From the NCBI GenBank assembly GCA_002077065.1, contig NAJO01000066.1, positions 1-64,000 on the forward strand: DNA of 64,000 nucleotides, read 5' to 3'. This document shows positions 43,747 through 55,661 of this stretch, piece after piece (position 1 is the stretch's first letter; each line of letters opens with the position of its first letter). Both the position numbers and the translations under genes were made by a program. This stretch comes from Cryoendolithus antarcticus (taxonomy: Eukaryota; Ascomycota; Dothideomycetes; Cladosporiales; Cladosporiaceae). The notes under the pieces were generated by a model. The model did not search any database. It had not been told where the DNA came from and saw only the letters and a list, made by a program, of their open reading frames with translations.

Positions 43747-44381
43747 ATGTCGACCTCTCGCCAAAAGATCGCATTCCTCACCACCGGCGCAACAGCTACA
43801 TTTCCCGCCCTTATCGAAGCTGCGGTCTCACCCAGCTTTCTCGAAGCGCTGGCAGCACAACAGTATACCGAGCTGGCAGTACAACACGGTGCAGACGGAC
43901 AGCAACTATACGAGAAGCTAGTGTCGAAAGCTGAGAGCGCAGGGAGTGGCGTCAAAGTCACGGGTTTCGCATTAGATACGACGGGCTTGGGGAGGCACAT
44001 GAGACGGGCGCAGAGCTCGAACAATGCTGAGGAGGGTGTGGTGATTGCGCATGCTGGTGGGACTTGGCATCATCTGCTGTCGCCGCTGCAGCCATACTTA
44101 CCAGACGACTAGGCTCTGGCACCATCCTCGATGCAATGCGGACAGGCGTCCCCACGATCGTCGTGCCCAATCCGTCGCTACTCGAAGACCACCAGCAGGA
44201 GCTTGCCGATGAGCTCGAGGCTAGAGAGTATGTCGTGAAGGGACGGGTGGAGGATCTGGCGGGTGCGTTGGCGAGGGCCGAGAAATTGAGGCAGCGGACG
44301 AGAGAGTGGCCGCCAGTGAACAGCGGGACGCACAAGGGCTTGAAGGGCATTTTGGACGAGGAGATGGGGTACTTGGACTAG
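43747..44381 (+). CDS. ALG13: UDP-GlcNAc transferase catalytic subunit ALG13
   Basis: Exons 43747-44056 and 44113-44381 give 192 residues. The 56-base intron has a GTGGGA donor and a CTAG acceptor, and its removal joins GVVIAHAG to SGTILDAMRTG, restoring the conserved glycosyltransferase-28 C-terminal motif. Other signatures: KIAFLTTGATATFPALIEA at the start, VPTIVVPNPSLLEDHQQELADELE. With membrane-bound ALG14 it adds the second GlcNAc to dolichol-PP-GlcNAc on the cytosolic face of the ER in N-glycan synthesis. Length is normal for the fungal subunit. Confidence 0.93.
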
Positions 44382-45011
44382 TCATCTTGTTGTTCAAGCC
44401 GGAGTCAATTGTCTAGGGTTGAATAATGGCAATCATTCATGGATTGGTCGCGCCTTTGTTAACGCAGCCACTTCAGCTTTGACTCAGCTACTCGACCCTC
44501 AGTCAATCAGTCTCCTGAATCATGCGACGAAATGCTCGAGACTGCAGGCGGTGAGTGCAATGATCTCGGTATCGCTCGGTGATCGCTATATATTTAACTC
44601 GAGCACATCAACGCCCCCACCAACGCGAAACGCCGCCAAGCACCACCTAGCGCGCGACCCTGAAGCTTCTCAAAGTCCTCAATAGCAATCCCAATGCCAT
44701 GCAGAGGTCAGTGTCTTCCAACCCAATCAAACTACATTCGTTTCGCGCGTTTGTCGCCTGCGACGGCGTTGACTTCCTCCCTTCGCACACGTTACGAGGG
44801 CGGGGCACATTCACTCCCAGCGATCGGCGGTCCCTTTTCTCCTTTGCATTGGGATTTGAGCCTCGGCGGTGAGAGGGAGGATTTCTGATAGAGTTGGCAA
44901 GGGACGGTGGACTGGACATTGAACTCGTGCATACACATTCAGTCTCTTGTTGCCCTTCTACGCGAGCGTGGGTGATTATAGAAATACTGGACGGGAACTG
45001 GAATAACGGAC
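44382..45011. other. Spacer upstream of the ceramide synthase
   Basis: No gene supported. A GCTATATATTTAACTCG TATA-like element lies near 44583-44598, over 400 bases before the next start codon. Confidence 0.4.
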
Positions 45012-46765
45012 ATGGACCACACCGAGGGCGGCGCTCTCGAGTATGAAGACGAAGTGGACTACACGCAAGCCAATGGCTCGAGCGACCACATGAACAGCAC
45101 AGGCATGGAGGGACTGTCGATATGCGCCAGCCCTGGAGACGTGGAAGCGGACGCTACACCCACACACAGGCCGGTACTACGACGAAGACCGACCTTCCCT
45201 GAAAAGGAGAGTATGGGTGAGCTGTTACGACAAGGCGTGGTGGAACATCAGCTCGGACTCTCGCTCAATCTGGTGTTACTGGCAGCCCTCACATGGCTCA
45301 TATTCCCCAGCTTACGACAACGGGTGGGATCGTTCTTTGTGTTGCAGTATCCGGCTGCCGCGTTGGGCAGATACCACCAGGGACCGAGGGACTTGAACCT
45401 GGTGGCTGGCTTCGTCGTGCTGTTCACAGGTTTGAGGGCGCTGTGCATGGATTACTTGCTTTTGCCGCTGGCGGCTAGGGCAGGGGTGAGGCAGAAGAAG
45501 GCGAAAGTGAGGTGAGAACGAAAAATGACCGACAGTACAGACCAGTGCTGACGATATGCAGATTCGCTGAACAGGCTTACCTCGTCCTCTACTACGTGGT
45601 CTTCTGGACTGGAGGCGTTGTGCTTTTTGCGTGCGATACTCCATCGTTGCGATCATCAACGATCGGTGGCCAATTCGAGGAATTGCTGGTCTCGGTATGG
45701 GCTGACTTCCCGGCTCTCACTCTAAGTCCCGCGATGAAGCTGTACTACCTTTGCCAGATGGCATTTTGGATCCAGCAGATCTTCGTGATCAACATTGAAG
45801 AGCGGAGGAAAGACCACTGGCAGATGTTCACCCATCATATCGTCACGTTGGCTTTGCTTTTCACTTCGTACGGTCACAGGCAGATCAGGCCTGGAGTTGC
45901 AATCCTAGCGCTGATGGACTCCGTGGACCTCATATTCTCGGTATGTAAAGTGTGCGTCGCGATCCTCGATGAGATCGACTAACAACGTACCACACAGACC
46001 GCGAAGATCCTTCGCTACCTCGGCCGCCAAACAGCGTGCGATATAGCCTTCGGCCTCTTCGTTCTAACATGGTTCTTCGCCCGTCACGTATGCTACTGTA
46101 CCCTTCTCTGGTCACTGTATACCCACGCCTCGAACACTGTAATGCTGGACGGCACATACTCTACTGCGACTGGGAAGTTCATCTCGCCTGACGGCGGTAA
46201 TCGCGTCCTCGACAACCTTCTCCAAGTCTTCTTGGATCCGGAGGCGGGGACGATTGCCTGGAACAGCGCGACGCAATGGGTCTACCTCAGTCTGCTGGGT
46301 GGTCTGCAGATGATCACTATCGGCTGGTTCGTGATGATCTGCCGCGTGGTCGCGAAAGTGCTTCAAGGCCACCCTGCAGATGACACGCGCTCTGACGACG
46401 AAGACGAAGAGGATCTCGAGGACGAAGACGTACCGGCAACGACGCCTTACAAGTTTGCCACGAATGATGGTCATCCGGCCGCGGCCGGCGCTGACGGCGA
46501 GAAGCGGTTCATCGAAGTCACTGCTTCGAGCGAGGAGATGCGCTATCAGTCGCGCGAAGCAAGCAGTGGTGGCAGCGGGAAGAAGAAGAGGAAGGGCGGT
46601 GCGGGAGGCATCTCGTCAAGCCTGAACCTGGGTGAAAGGAAAGATATTCTCAATCGTATCGGCTGTCTCAGTGACGAGCAGCTAGCGCGCGAGAGAGAGC
46701 TGCGTGAGGTGAAGGGTAACGATGGCGGGAGCCCGAGACCCGGAGATATTGGGAGGCGAAAGTGA
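45012..46765 (+). CDS. LAG1: Ceramide synthase (TLC domain, LAG1/LAC1 family)
   Basis: Exons 45012-45511, 45562-45940 and 45998-46765 give 548 residues. After an acidic N-terminus, a TRAM-LAG1-like membrane part begins near residue 75 (LGLSLNLVLLAALTWLIF). The TLC domain follows: FAEQAYLVLYYVVFWTGG, LYYLCQMAFWIQQIFVIN, and RRKDHWQMFTHHIVTLALLF with the catalytic His-His pair, then MDSVDLIFS/TAKILRYLG. The C-terminal tail is acidic then basic (DDEDEEDLEDED; GKKKRKGG), as in yeast LAG1. It acylates sphingoid bases with fatty acyl-CoA in the ER. The lipid specificity cannot be told. Confidence 0.94.
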
Positions 46766-47664
46766 GAAGGCGAGGGCATCGTCGAGTGACATGAACGGGT
46801 GCGGCTATAGATGATAGAACCAGATTCGCTCAGTGGCATATGCTATGCCGCACATTACAAAAGCTATGGTACCCTACGTAAGCTCCATTCCACCACTTGC
46901 ATCCACGCTAATGTACTGTCATTCTGTACTTTCGTTGGGGTCATTTGTCAACCGGATGGTGCCGATGTCGTGGGCAGATGTCTCTGGTAACTCTCGCTCC
47001 TCGCCTCTTCCTCCCGCGCGCCATTGCCTCCCGGAACCGTGGCGCGAGGTTTTTCGAGGGACCGAGATCCGCATTGCCGTTGACTCGGCGGCCTCGCCGA
47101 TAAAGTGTCGACATCCATTAGCGTACCCGACTCGCTGTGCTGCTCCGGCTCGTTGCCGCGAGTGTGCCACGCGCATGGTGCCGAGTCCGTGGTATAGTCG
47201 CAACCCGAGATCGGCGGACCGCGACAGCTTGTCAATGTTGAGCTGGACCGCTCGACGAGCGGGACATTTCCCATTCCGGTGTTCTGATACTGACTGTGGA
47301 TTCAAACGCTCTCTAACCGCCGAGCTGAATGGTTATGAGAGAGCGATGACTCGGGCGGATGCGTGACTTCAATCGCTTGTTGGCTCACGTGAGTGTGAGC
47401 AGCCGAGTAGTCGAGTGGTATGTAGCAACCTCCTTCGACGAAGCCGCAGCCGACTCGTGCTACCGAGTCTCTCGTTGGCGCTCCCGGACCAGATGAAATG
47501 ACTGGGGAGGTCTCCATCGCAGCATTTCGACGCTCAATGCCATGTTCGAGAGGGTTTCGCACTTCGGTAAGATGAGTTCGTCGATGCCGGTATCATGGTC
47601 CTCTCGTTGTGTCTTGGCATATTCTTCGCAGAGTGCAATCCTGTACTCCTCAAATAGCTCCGGC
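46766..47664. other. 0.9-kb convergent spacer
   Basis: GC-rich, with overlapping ORFs on both strands and no domain character. An ORF at 47460-47672 (-) begins inside the stop region of the next gene and is probably its 3' UTR. Confidence 0.35.
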
Positions 47665-48804
47665 TCACTCATCGAGCTCCAGGATCTTCCTGATGACTTT
47701 CACCTCAGCGTGATTCCGATAATTCCTCATCCGATGACACCACACCACCTCACCCTCCTCGAACAAGAACTCGCCTCCGATCTGCAGCGGATTGCCTCCC
47801 TTTATAATATCCCTCCTCCTGAGCGATAGTGGACTCTCCACCGCACCTCCCCTTGTCGTCCTCATACTGTCATCTTCTTGTTGCTCCTTCTCAATCTTCG
47901 CAGCCTCCGCCTCCGCTTCTTGCAGCTTCTGCATCTCCACTTTCCGCTGTGCATTGCTCATTTGCCTCGCTTTGAGACCCTTCCGGATCGTAGCAACTTG
48001 CCCCGCCGCCCACGCTGCGGGCGAGATGTCCTTCATGTACTCCGGTCGCTCGCTTCCAATGTTGAGCGAAAGCACCATGCCGAGTCTTTTGAACAGCTGC
48101 CTGCTTGGTTCCGCGAAGATTGGGAACGGGCAGCCTGTCACAGCCTTGTAGAAGGGGATCAGATTCGGACTTCCACACCCAATGACTATGATGCTCGTCG
48201 GCACCGGGATACTGAAGTAGTCGCTCATCGTGATACTGTCCGCCAGCGCTTTGAGATATGCCTGGCAAGCACCGCAGTAGAAGTGCCGCACAAAGACTAT
48301 CAGTTGTCGTTGGTGGGTTGCTGTTGCGGGGTGGTAGAGCTGCCCGAACGGCATTGCGGTGCCGTCAGAGGCGTATATGGGGATGTTGTAAGCCGCTGCC
48401 AGGGTCGCTCGGTCAGGACAGAGGTCTGTGTTGGTATCCGAGAGGTCCTGATCGGACCGGAAGCGAGAGAACCACTCGTCTGTGTCGACTACATTCATCG
48501 TGCTTGGAGCTGCTGAGTGGTTACCGCGGGTGATATTCGCACTCTGATCCTTGTGTGGGAACTGTGCAATGGCGTCGATTGGCGAGTTGCTCACGCTTGT
48601 CTGTGCTGTGGAAGTCGTAGGCCGCTCGGAAAAGACTGACTCTGCTGTCGAAGCTCCCGAGGGGCTGTTAACGTGCGTCGTGCGCGAGAACATCTTCCGG
48701 TTTGGCATGGTGGTAGGCGATGTGGGTGCTGTGTGTGACGGAGGCGTGTATGGTCGTTCAAACCGCGAGGCCCCCAGGGGGCTGACCTCACGCTTTTGTG
48801 CCAT
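47665..48804 (-). CDS. Thioredoxin-fold AhpC/TSA-type protein (PRXL2/AAED1-like)
   Basis: Single exon, 379 residues. A Ser/Thr/Pro-rich N-terminus (1-110) precedes a thioredoxin-like domain (about 125-300): DLCPDRATLAAAYNIPIYASDG, RQLIVFVRHFYCGACQAYLKALA with a CGAC redox site, IIVIGCGSPNLIPFYKAVTGCPFPIFAEP, and RLGMVLSL. The tail has a Gln/Glu/Lys-rich coiled coil and ends GEFLFEEGEVVWCHRMRNYRNHAEVKVIRKIL, a typical last strand/helix of the AhpC-TSA_2 family. Such fungal proteins are probable thiol antioxidants, but the physiological substrate is unknown. Confidence 0.85.
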   Translation of the reverse strand: MAQKREVSPLGASRFERPYTPPSHTAPTSPTTMPNRKMFSRTTHVNSPSGASTAESVFSERPTTSTAQTSVSNSPIDAIAQFPHKDQSANITRGNHSAAPSTMNVVDTDEWFSRFRSDQDLSDTNTDLCPDRATLAAAYNIPIYASDGTAMPFGQLYHPATATHQRQLIVFVRHFYCGACQAYLKALADSITMSDYFSIPVPTSIIVIGCGSPNLIPFYKAVTGCPFPIFAEPSRQLFKRLGMVLSLNIGSERPEYMKDISPAAWAAGQVATIRKGLKARQMSNAQRKVEMQKLQEAEAEAAKIEKEQQEDDSMRTTRGGAVESPLSLRRRDIIKGGNPLQIGGEFLFEEGEVVWCHRMRNYRNHAEVKVIRKILELDE

Positions 48805-49811
48805 GCTGGCTGTCTCACCCGGACCGGGAATGCTTGGTGATCCTTTGTGTGGATCGATAGCTGCGAGGATGTGGAGTTTCAGGTGTTAACGGCTAAGGCA
48901 CTGGAGTACCTCCTGTGAATATACGAGAGGAGAGGACCGTTGAGAGAACTGTACAGGACGACGGTAAGGAAGATGGAGATATTAGTGGAGAGATATGCAG
49001 GAAGGGCAAACGAAGATACATGTCCTGCCGTAGCACCACACCTGGGTTACCTTTGTGACCCTTCTTCCGTCACTTGTGCGGGCGATGGGTGCCCAGATCG
49101 GGAGGTGGCGTATTGTCGATCATGCACTTAAATCGCATCTGGCGTGGGCTGACAATACTGTAATGCTTCACGTTCCTTGGCTACGGCGCACTGCGATCGA
49201 GAGCGCCATTGGGCCGTTCGACCGCGAGTGCTCAACACACGGTGCGAACAAGCGATGTACAGTGCGTGCGTGCTTCTCCGACATGATGCGGATCAGAGTG
49301 GATCGCAAGAATGACAATAATTGGCGATTGAAACAGCAAGCCGGGAACACCACACCCGCAAACCCGCCGCGGGCGTGAACCGGCTAGAAGCCTTGGAAGT
49401 ACCCAGGTGCCGATCGCTAAAGCGCCAGCCACGAGGCGAGTCTGCATCATTTATCATCTTGGCCATGTTGCTCTCGGCACCCCATCTGCTGAACGAGCTG
49501 TCATGCAGCTAGGAGTGCTTGTGCAGGACACTGGGTAACGAGCTGAAGACGGGACATGCACGATGCCGTCGCCGCGGTAAACTCCCACCTCAGTCATGTG
49601 AGGTTGATGCTGAGAATGCCGTGAGCATAATCAACATAAAGTCCTACACAGTATTTACGTGAGCCTTCCAACCGTACATCATGCAGCCAATTGCTGAAGT
49701 CAGACAAACGCCGCCGCTAACCTTCCCTCTCCAACCCATCATCTGCGCACAATCTCATGCCTGTTTTCATGAATCCAACACATCAGCGCGATAAATACCC
49801 CAGCTCATATT
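48805..49811. other. 1-kb spacer
   Basis: Promoter of the AhpC/TSA-like gene and 3' region of the four-TM gene. No gene or repeat recognised. Confidence 0.4.
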
Positions 49812-52038
49812 TCACCACCGGCCGCCGGCCATTCCTTCCTCTGCAGCCTTCCCACTGACCCACCTCCGCCTCCCGCTCTGGTCAGGTATGCCATACGACC
49901 TCTCATCCGCAATGTCAGCTCCAGACCTGCTGACCACCCTACCTGAACCACCTTGATACGGTGCACGCTTGGGCGGCGAAGGCGAAGATGGCAAGCCGTA
50001 TACTATACCTCCTTGACCACCTCTCGGGCTAGACTGTGGCGACGCTTGCTGAGGAACGGGAGCGTAACCAGCGACGGTGTTGCGGATGCCTCGAGTGGCC
50101 GCCGCGAGGTCACCGTAATGCCGTACTTTGGGAGTAGCAGCTGATGCTACGCCGCCATCGAAGGCTTGGCGTTGAGCGAGAGGGGCTGGAGCGTACTTCT
50201 TGGCTGTCTCCAGAGACGGCGCAGACTCGGAGTAGACTGAGGACGCTTGTGTGTCTACTGTCGCGCGCGAGGCGGCTGTGAGGGAGCGATTGACCGCGAC
50301 TTCCTCGAGTGGAGCCCTGGTGTTTGGCGAGGCGGTGTGGTCGGCCTTTGCCTGAAGTGGCTCGGACGGGTCATCATTCTCCGAGTCCGAGTCTTCTATT
50401 GCCAACGCAGAGCGAGGAAAGCTCTGACGACGAGCTGAGTGTATGCGTAATTCCTGCTGCTCGACAGGCGGAGTCGGAGGGTTCATGCCTAGAGGCTGAT
50501 GCACGAAGGAGTCTTTGGACTTCATGGACATGAGCGTAGGCAGGCGGGGCTGTCGCTCGGGTTCCGGAGAAACATCTGGAGAGAAGCGCGATACAGCTGT
50601 GCTGCCATTTCGATTCGGCGTGGAAAGTCTCAATTGGGCGGGCGAGTGAACTGGGCTGCCACCTTCGTGTCCATCGTCAAGAGCATACCAATTATCCTGC
50701 ATGAGTGCTGTGCGTTGCTGTGAATCGATTGCAGCTTCGGTAGGCGCAGCATTGGGAACAGCTGCTGTGGAGGATCGAGGGGCGCTACCGGGCCTACTCA
50801 TGCCTGACTGCATAGATCCTGGTCTCGGCGAGTTGAATCGCTCTGGGCCCATAGGAGGTGCTGGGAGCGGACCATCCATGGTCTCGATGAAGGATCCAAG
50901 TTTGGTTGGACTTGATGAATTTGGTCGGGGATGCGATGCAAAGGACTGATTTGACCCACGCATCGACGGGTTCTGCTGGTACAGCGCCTGATCTTCGAAT
51001 TGCTGTCTGGACAGACGAGCCGACTGCGGGTTGTGCGGGTTGAAGCCGAGTTCATTTCCGACGCGACTGTGTCGGAAAGGTACATTGCGGTCGTCAAGGG
51101 TCACTTTCGACATTCTTGCATCGTTGACATTGAGTGTGCTGCCGCTCATGTAGCCGGGCTTCTGCGCCATGGACATGGTCGAAGCAGATGCCTCCGAGTT
51201 CTTGTACTGGTGCTTTGCTCCACGACGACTGCCCGTCAGGTTCTCTTCCAGTGGGTTCATGTCGGGCGGCAGCTTGCCGATCTTACGGAACACTACAACC
51301 AGGTAAATGTCGATCACAATGCTGATCAAGTGTAGCCCTCCAGTGACGGCTGCCACCATGAAGGCTGCGAACAATAGCTGCGTCGTGCTCCAGTCGCTGG
51401 GGAAGAAGCTTGTCCACCGATCTTTGTTGCTGGCCGGCAAGACATAGTTCTGGTTTGCAAAGAGAGCGATGAAAACGTAGAATGGAATGAGACAGCCGTC
51501 CATGAACATGGCGAAAAGATGGTAGCTGGCGCTGGAGGCTGGCGTGCGGCCCTTTGCAGGGCGGACAAGATGGTAGACGCCGTACAAAGATAGCAGCATG
51601 TCGTAGGCGGGCTGTACAGTGTTAGCCTCGCATTCGACGTCCGTCAGCCGTGATCGATCATACCGGCACCCTCATGATCCACCCCTGCGCCGCCTGGACA
51701 TTCTTCACGCATATCACACAGATCAATGCGCCAGTCGCACCCAGCAGCTGCATCAGTCGCAGCACAAACTGCACCCATCTGATAGCCTTCACTGCTTTCT
51801 TCGTGTTCTTCGGCAGCGCCTTGTGCTCGACCTGCGAGCCTTGTACTATCATGTAGCTATCAGGATGCTTGTTGAAGTCGATCAATGGCCCCTCCTGCTT
51901 CGGCCGCGGCTGCGAGGCCAGTGTCGCCTTGTCCCATGATGCTCTACTGGCCGCTTTGGGGTCAAAATCGGAGTATGGGTAGGCGATTTGACGACGCGGA
52001 GCAGCCTCGTAGAGGTAGGGAGGGTCAGAGATACCCAT
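49812..52038 (-). CDS. Four-TM fungal membrane protein with long disordered tail
   Basis: Exons 52038-51664 and 51611-49812 (52-base intron, GTATGA...ACAG) give 724 residues. Four membrane segments: VQFVLRLMQLLGATGALICVICV (about 88-110), MLLSLYGVYHLV (130-145), YHLFAMFMDGCLIPFYVFIALFA (155-178) and LLFAAFMVAAVTGGLHLISIVIDIYLVVVF (195-225), a MARVEL-like layout. The remaining about 490 residues are Ser/Pro/Arg-rich and disordered, with many possible phosphosites, and end GMAGGRW. It probably sits at the plasma membrane with a cytosolic tail. I know similar conserved fungal proteins but no function. The adrenodoxin reductase gene starts divergently 255 bases away. Confidence 0.8.
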
Positions 52039-52293
52039 GGCTAGCGAATGAATGGGGAGAGTGAGATGATGTCAGCCTGTGAAAGGAATGTATCCAGCAA
52101 TGTAGCTCGCCTGGTGCTTGGATTTCGAGATCTTTGTTTAGATTAGCGGTTGCTATGCGGCGACGGAAATCTTGACGACCGAGCGATCGCGGGCCGACTA
52201 AGTCCGACGCCGCCGCCGATGGACTCCATATCATCTCGACACTGCGTCACTGCAATCTTAGCAATTGACGGCGCAGTGCAAGATGCCATAGAT

Positions 52294-53973
52294 ATGCAGG
52301 CAACGAAACGGATGCCATACGTGTGTTCGGCCTGCAGATTTGCGAAGGGCGCAGTCAACCGTGGTGCACTGAATCAGCATGGCGACAGACTATCGTACAG
52401 TACGGCCAGCGCGCAGAGACGGCCGATGCGCCTGGCCATCATTGGATCTGGACCAGCAGGCTACTACACGGCATATAGGATTATGAAAAAGATGCCAGGC
52501 TCGTACATTGACATGTACGAGTCGCTGCCCGTACCATACGGACTCGTTCGATTCGGTGTCGCACCCGACCATCCTGAAGTCAAGGTGAGCACCAGCGCAA
52601 GACCTCGCCGGCGACCGGTCACTGATCGCTCACAGCCTTGACAGAAAAGTTCAGAGAACCTCGACGATGTGGCAAAGTGGCCAAACTTCAACTTCATTGG
52701 CAACGTGCCTATAGGTGACGGGCCTGGACACTTGCCACTGAGGACTATCGCGGAGCAATACGATGCTTTGCTCTTCGCGTACGGAGCGTCGAAGGACAAG
52801 ACCTTGGGCATCCCCGGGGAAGATCTGCATGGCGTCGTCTCAGCTCGATCGTTCGTTGGCTGGTACAATGGACTGCCGGAGTACGATGATCTGAATCCAG
52901 ACTTACAGTCAAGCGACACAGCTGTAGTTATCGGACAGGGCAACGTAGCGCTAGATGTCGCGAGGACGTTACTTGCGCCTATCAAGCATCTGCAAAGTAC
53001 CGACATGTCGGAGCAGGCGATCGAAGCGTTGAGCAGAAGTCGCGTGACCAATGTCAAAGTCATCGGTCGGCGCGGACCTTTGCAGGCGCCGTACACGATC
53101 AAAGAGCTCCGCGAGCTGATGCATCTCCCCGAGACTGGCTTCGTGCCACCTCCAGAGGGTTGGGACGAGCTGATCGGTGTTGGGCGCAAGAAGCTCCCTC
53201 GACAGCTGAAGCGGATTGCTGAGCTCCTTGAGAAGGGTTCAAAGACACCACCTGAGCAAGCGAAGAAGATGTGGCAGCTCGGCTTTCTGAGATCGCCTGT
53301 CGAATTTTTGTCCTCTGACGGCGAAGGCCTGGATGCGATCGGATTCGAGAGGACAGCGTATACGGCCGAGCCAAGCTCGGTGCTCGAGCAAGAAGACACG
53401 CCAACACTGACAGGGCCTCCTGCCGCGTTGAACGCTCTGCGTGCACTTGGCGTACGGAGCACGGGTGAGAAGGCGCTTGTGCACACGTCGCTTGCGTTCC
53501 GATCCGTGGGCTACAAAAGCGAGCCCTTGGCCGGGTTTGATGAACTCGGTATTCCATTTGATCAAAAGCGTGGCACTATACCGAACGACAAGTTTGGCCG
53601 CGTACTACGCCCTGATCGCAGCCCGGAGGTCCCTCTGTCTGCTGCTCACTTACCTGGCATGTACTGTGCGGGCTGGGTCAAGCGTGGACCAACGGGTGTG
53701 ATCGCAAGCACCATGGACGACGCATTCGCATCGGCTGATACAGTCGTTATGGACTGGGAGGGCAACACTCGGTTCAATGAGCTGGGTGGTGATGGTGAAA
53801 AGGTTGGCTGGGACGCCGTCAAGCGGGCGGTGGATGCTCGGGGTATCAGAAGTGTAAGCTGGGCAGACTGGGAGAAGATCGATGCTGAGGAACGGCGTCA
53901 AGGTGTCGTGAAAGGAAAGGTGCGGGAGAAGATGCGTAGTATCACGGAGATGTTGCGATTCTTAGACGCCTAG
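52294..53973 (+). CDS. ARH1: NADPH:adrenodoxin (ferredoxin) oxidoreductase, mitochondrial
   Basis: Exons 52294-52584 and 52645-53973 give 539 residues. The Arg/Ser/Ala-rich N-terminus is a mitochondrial presequence; ATG 52312 is an equally possible start. FAD motif GSGPAGYYTA (51-60), then MYESLPVPYGLVRFGVAPDHPEVK. After the intron: FNFIGNVPIG, YDALLFAYGAS, GIPGEDLHGVVSARSFVGWYNG, the NADP motif GQGNVALDVAR, VTNVKVIGRRGPLQAPYTIKELREL, and MYCAGWVKRGPTGVIASTMDDA. It passes electrons from NADPH to the mitochondrial ferredoxin for Fe-S cluster and heme A synthesis. The residues right after the splice (KSSENLDD) differ from the usual NC-Q/E pattern but keep length and frame. Confidence 0.93.
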
Positions 53974-54272
53974 ATCTGGTGGTGAAGACGTTGAATTAAC
54001 CTGTAGGAAGTCGCAGACCATGACTAGGCTCTCAGCAATTTCGTGATTGGTCGATGCGACGTGCGTTGTGTAATTTTGAAGATCAACAATGCCACTTGTG
54101 TGCGCGTCTCATGGATCCGAAGCCGGAGTCAACCTCAGACCTCCAACTTGTGAATCTCCAATGGACGGCCAGCGGCGATACAGTCATACATCTTGACGCC
54201 TCCATATGGACGTTGCATAGCGTTGTTCTCCAGCATGTGCACCTTCAATACTGTGGACGGAGTAGTTTGAGC

Positions 54273-55603
54273 ATGATGTTGTTAAATAGGAATGCGAGGC
54301 ATCTTCGCCACCTTGGTCGTTGCTTTTCCACAACAACACCGAGACAAGCAGACTTCACGCATGCAGTCATCGGAGGCGGCGCCGTTGGACTGGCGGTCGC
54401 GAGGAAGTTGCAGCAGCGAGACGGAGTCAGTACTGTGCTCATAGAGAAACATGGCACGGTCGGGAGCGAGACGAGCAGTCGCAATTCTGAGGTAGACTCA
54501 TACACGTAAAGCATTGAGTTGAACATCAATGGCTGAAACGCGGACTCCAGGTCATTCACGCCGGTCTCTACTACGGTCCTGATAGTCTCAAGACACGTCT
54601 CTGCCTCCGTGGCAAGGAGCTAATGTACGCTGCCTGCGAAAAGCACAACGTTCCCTACAAGAACTGCGGCAAATGGGTCGTCGCCCAGACCGACGAACAG
54701 ATGGCCGAGCTCCAAAAGGTCTACGATTTCGCCACTTCAATGAACATCCCCATCCGCTTCGTGCCTAAGGACGAAGCCACTCACCGCGAGCCAGAAGTCC
54801 GCGCCGAAGCCGGTGTCCTCGAAAGCCCCAGCACAGGCATAGTCGACTCTCACGCTTTCATGCAATGGCTTCACGGCGAGTTCGAGGAAGCAGGTGGAGA
54901 TACTGCCCTCGCTAGCCCGGTCACGCGGATCGAGGCACCTTCGCCTGGCAATCCGGATTGGAAGATCTGGACTGCACCTCAACCCGCAAGTCCGCCCACA
55001 GCTTCATCGCCCACACCTCAGACACCGAACTATAGCGCCGATGAGGACGGATCGTTCATCACGGCTGAGACGATTGTGAATAGTGCTGGAAATTATGCGT
55101 GTGCGATTAGCAATATGATTCTACCTTCTGATCGGCATCGGACGCCATTCTATGCCAAGGGATCGTACTTTAGCTACTCGAAGAGCTTTCCCAAACCTTC
55201 CACGCTGGTGTATCCCGCGCCTGTACCGGGTCATGGGGGACTAGGCACCCACCTGACGGTCGATATGGCTGGTCGTGTGCGCTTCGGTCCGGATGTGGAG
55301 TGGGTCGACTGTCCGACTGATCTGGCACCCACGCCCAATGCCGAGAGGTTCAAGGCTGCGCTGGAGGATATCCAGAAGTACCTGCCGGGGATTGATGTTG
55401 ATGCTGTTGCCTTGGATTATGCCGGTATACGGCCCAAGCTCGGGAAGCTGGGAGCTGTTGCAAGTGGGAAGGGGTTCCAGGACTTCTATATTAAAAAGGA
55501 GGAAGGCTTTGAAGGTTTTATCAATCTTTTGGGGATTGAGAGTCCGGGGCTGACGAGCAGTCTGGCCATTGCTGAGGAAGTGGAGCGGATTCTATATCAG
55601 TAG
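54273..55603 (+). CDS. L-2-hydroxyglutarate dehydrogenase, mitochondrial FAD protein
   Basis: Exons 54273-54491 and 54551-55603 give 423 residues. The Arg/Ser-rich N-terminus ([20 protein letters not shown]) is a mitochondrial presequence. FAD motif [18 protein letters not shown], then [16 protein letters not shown] joined by the splice to [18 protein letters not shown], a signature of L2HGDH. Later: [63 protein letters not shown] and [20 protein letters not shown]. It oxidises L-2-hydroxyglutarate to 2-oxoglutarate. A Pro/Ser/Thr-rich insert (about 225-245) is less usual. Confidence 0.93.
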
Positions 55604-55661
55604 TCTTCCAGCAGGTCACGTCCTCCGTGCTGCCCACGAACCAAGTCGAGCAAGCCTAAAG

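Noticed and set aside
47460..47672. Small ORF beginning inside the stop region of the AhpC/TSA-like gene
   Set aside because: Sits in the expected 3' UTR, on the same strand, with no domain or codon signal of its own.
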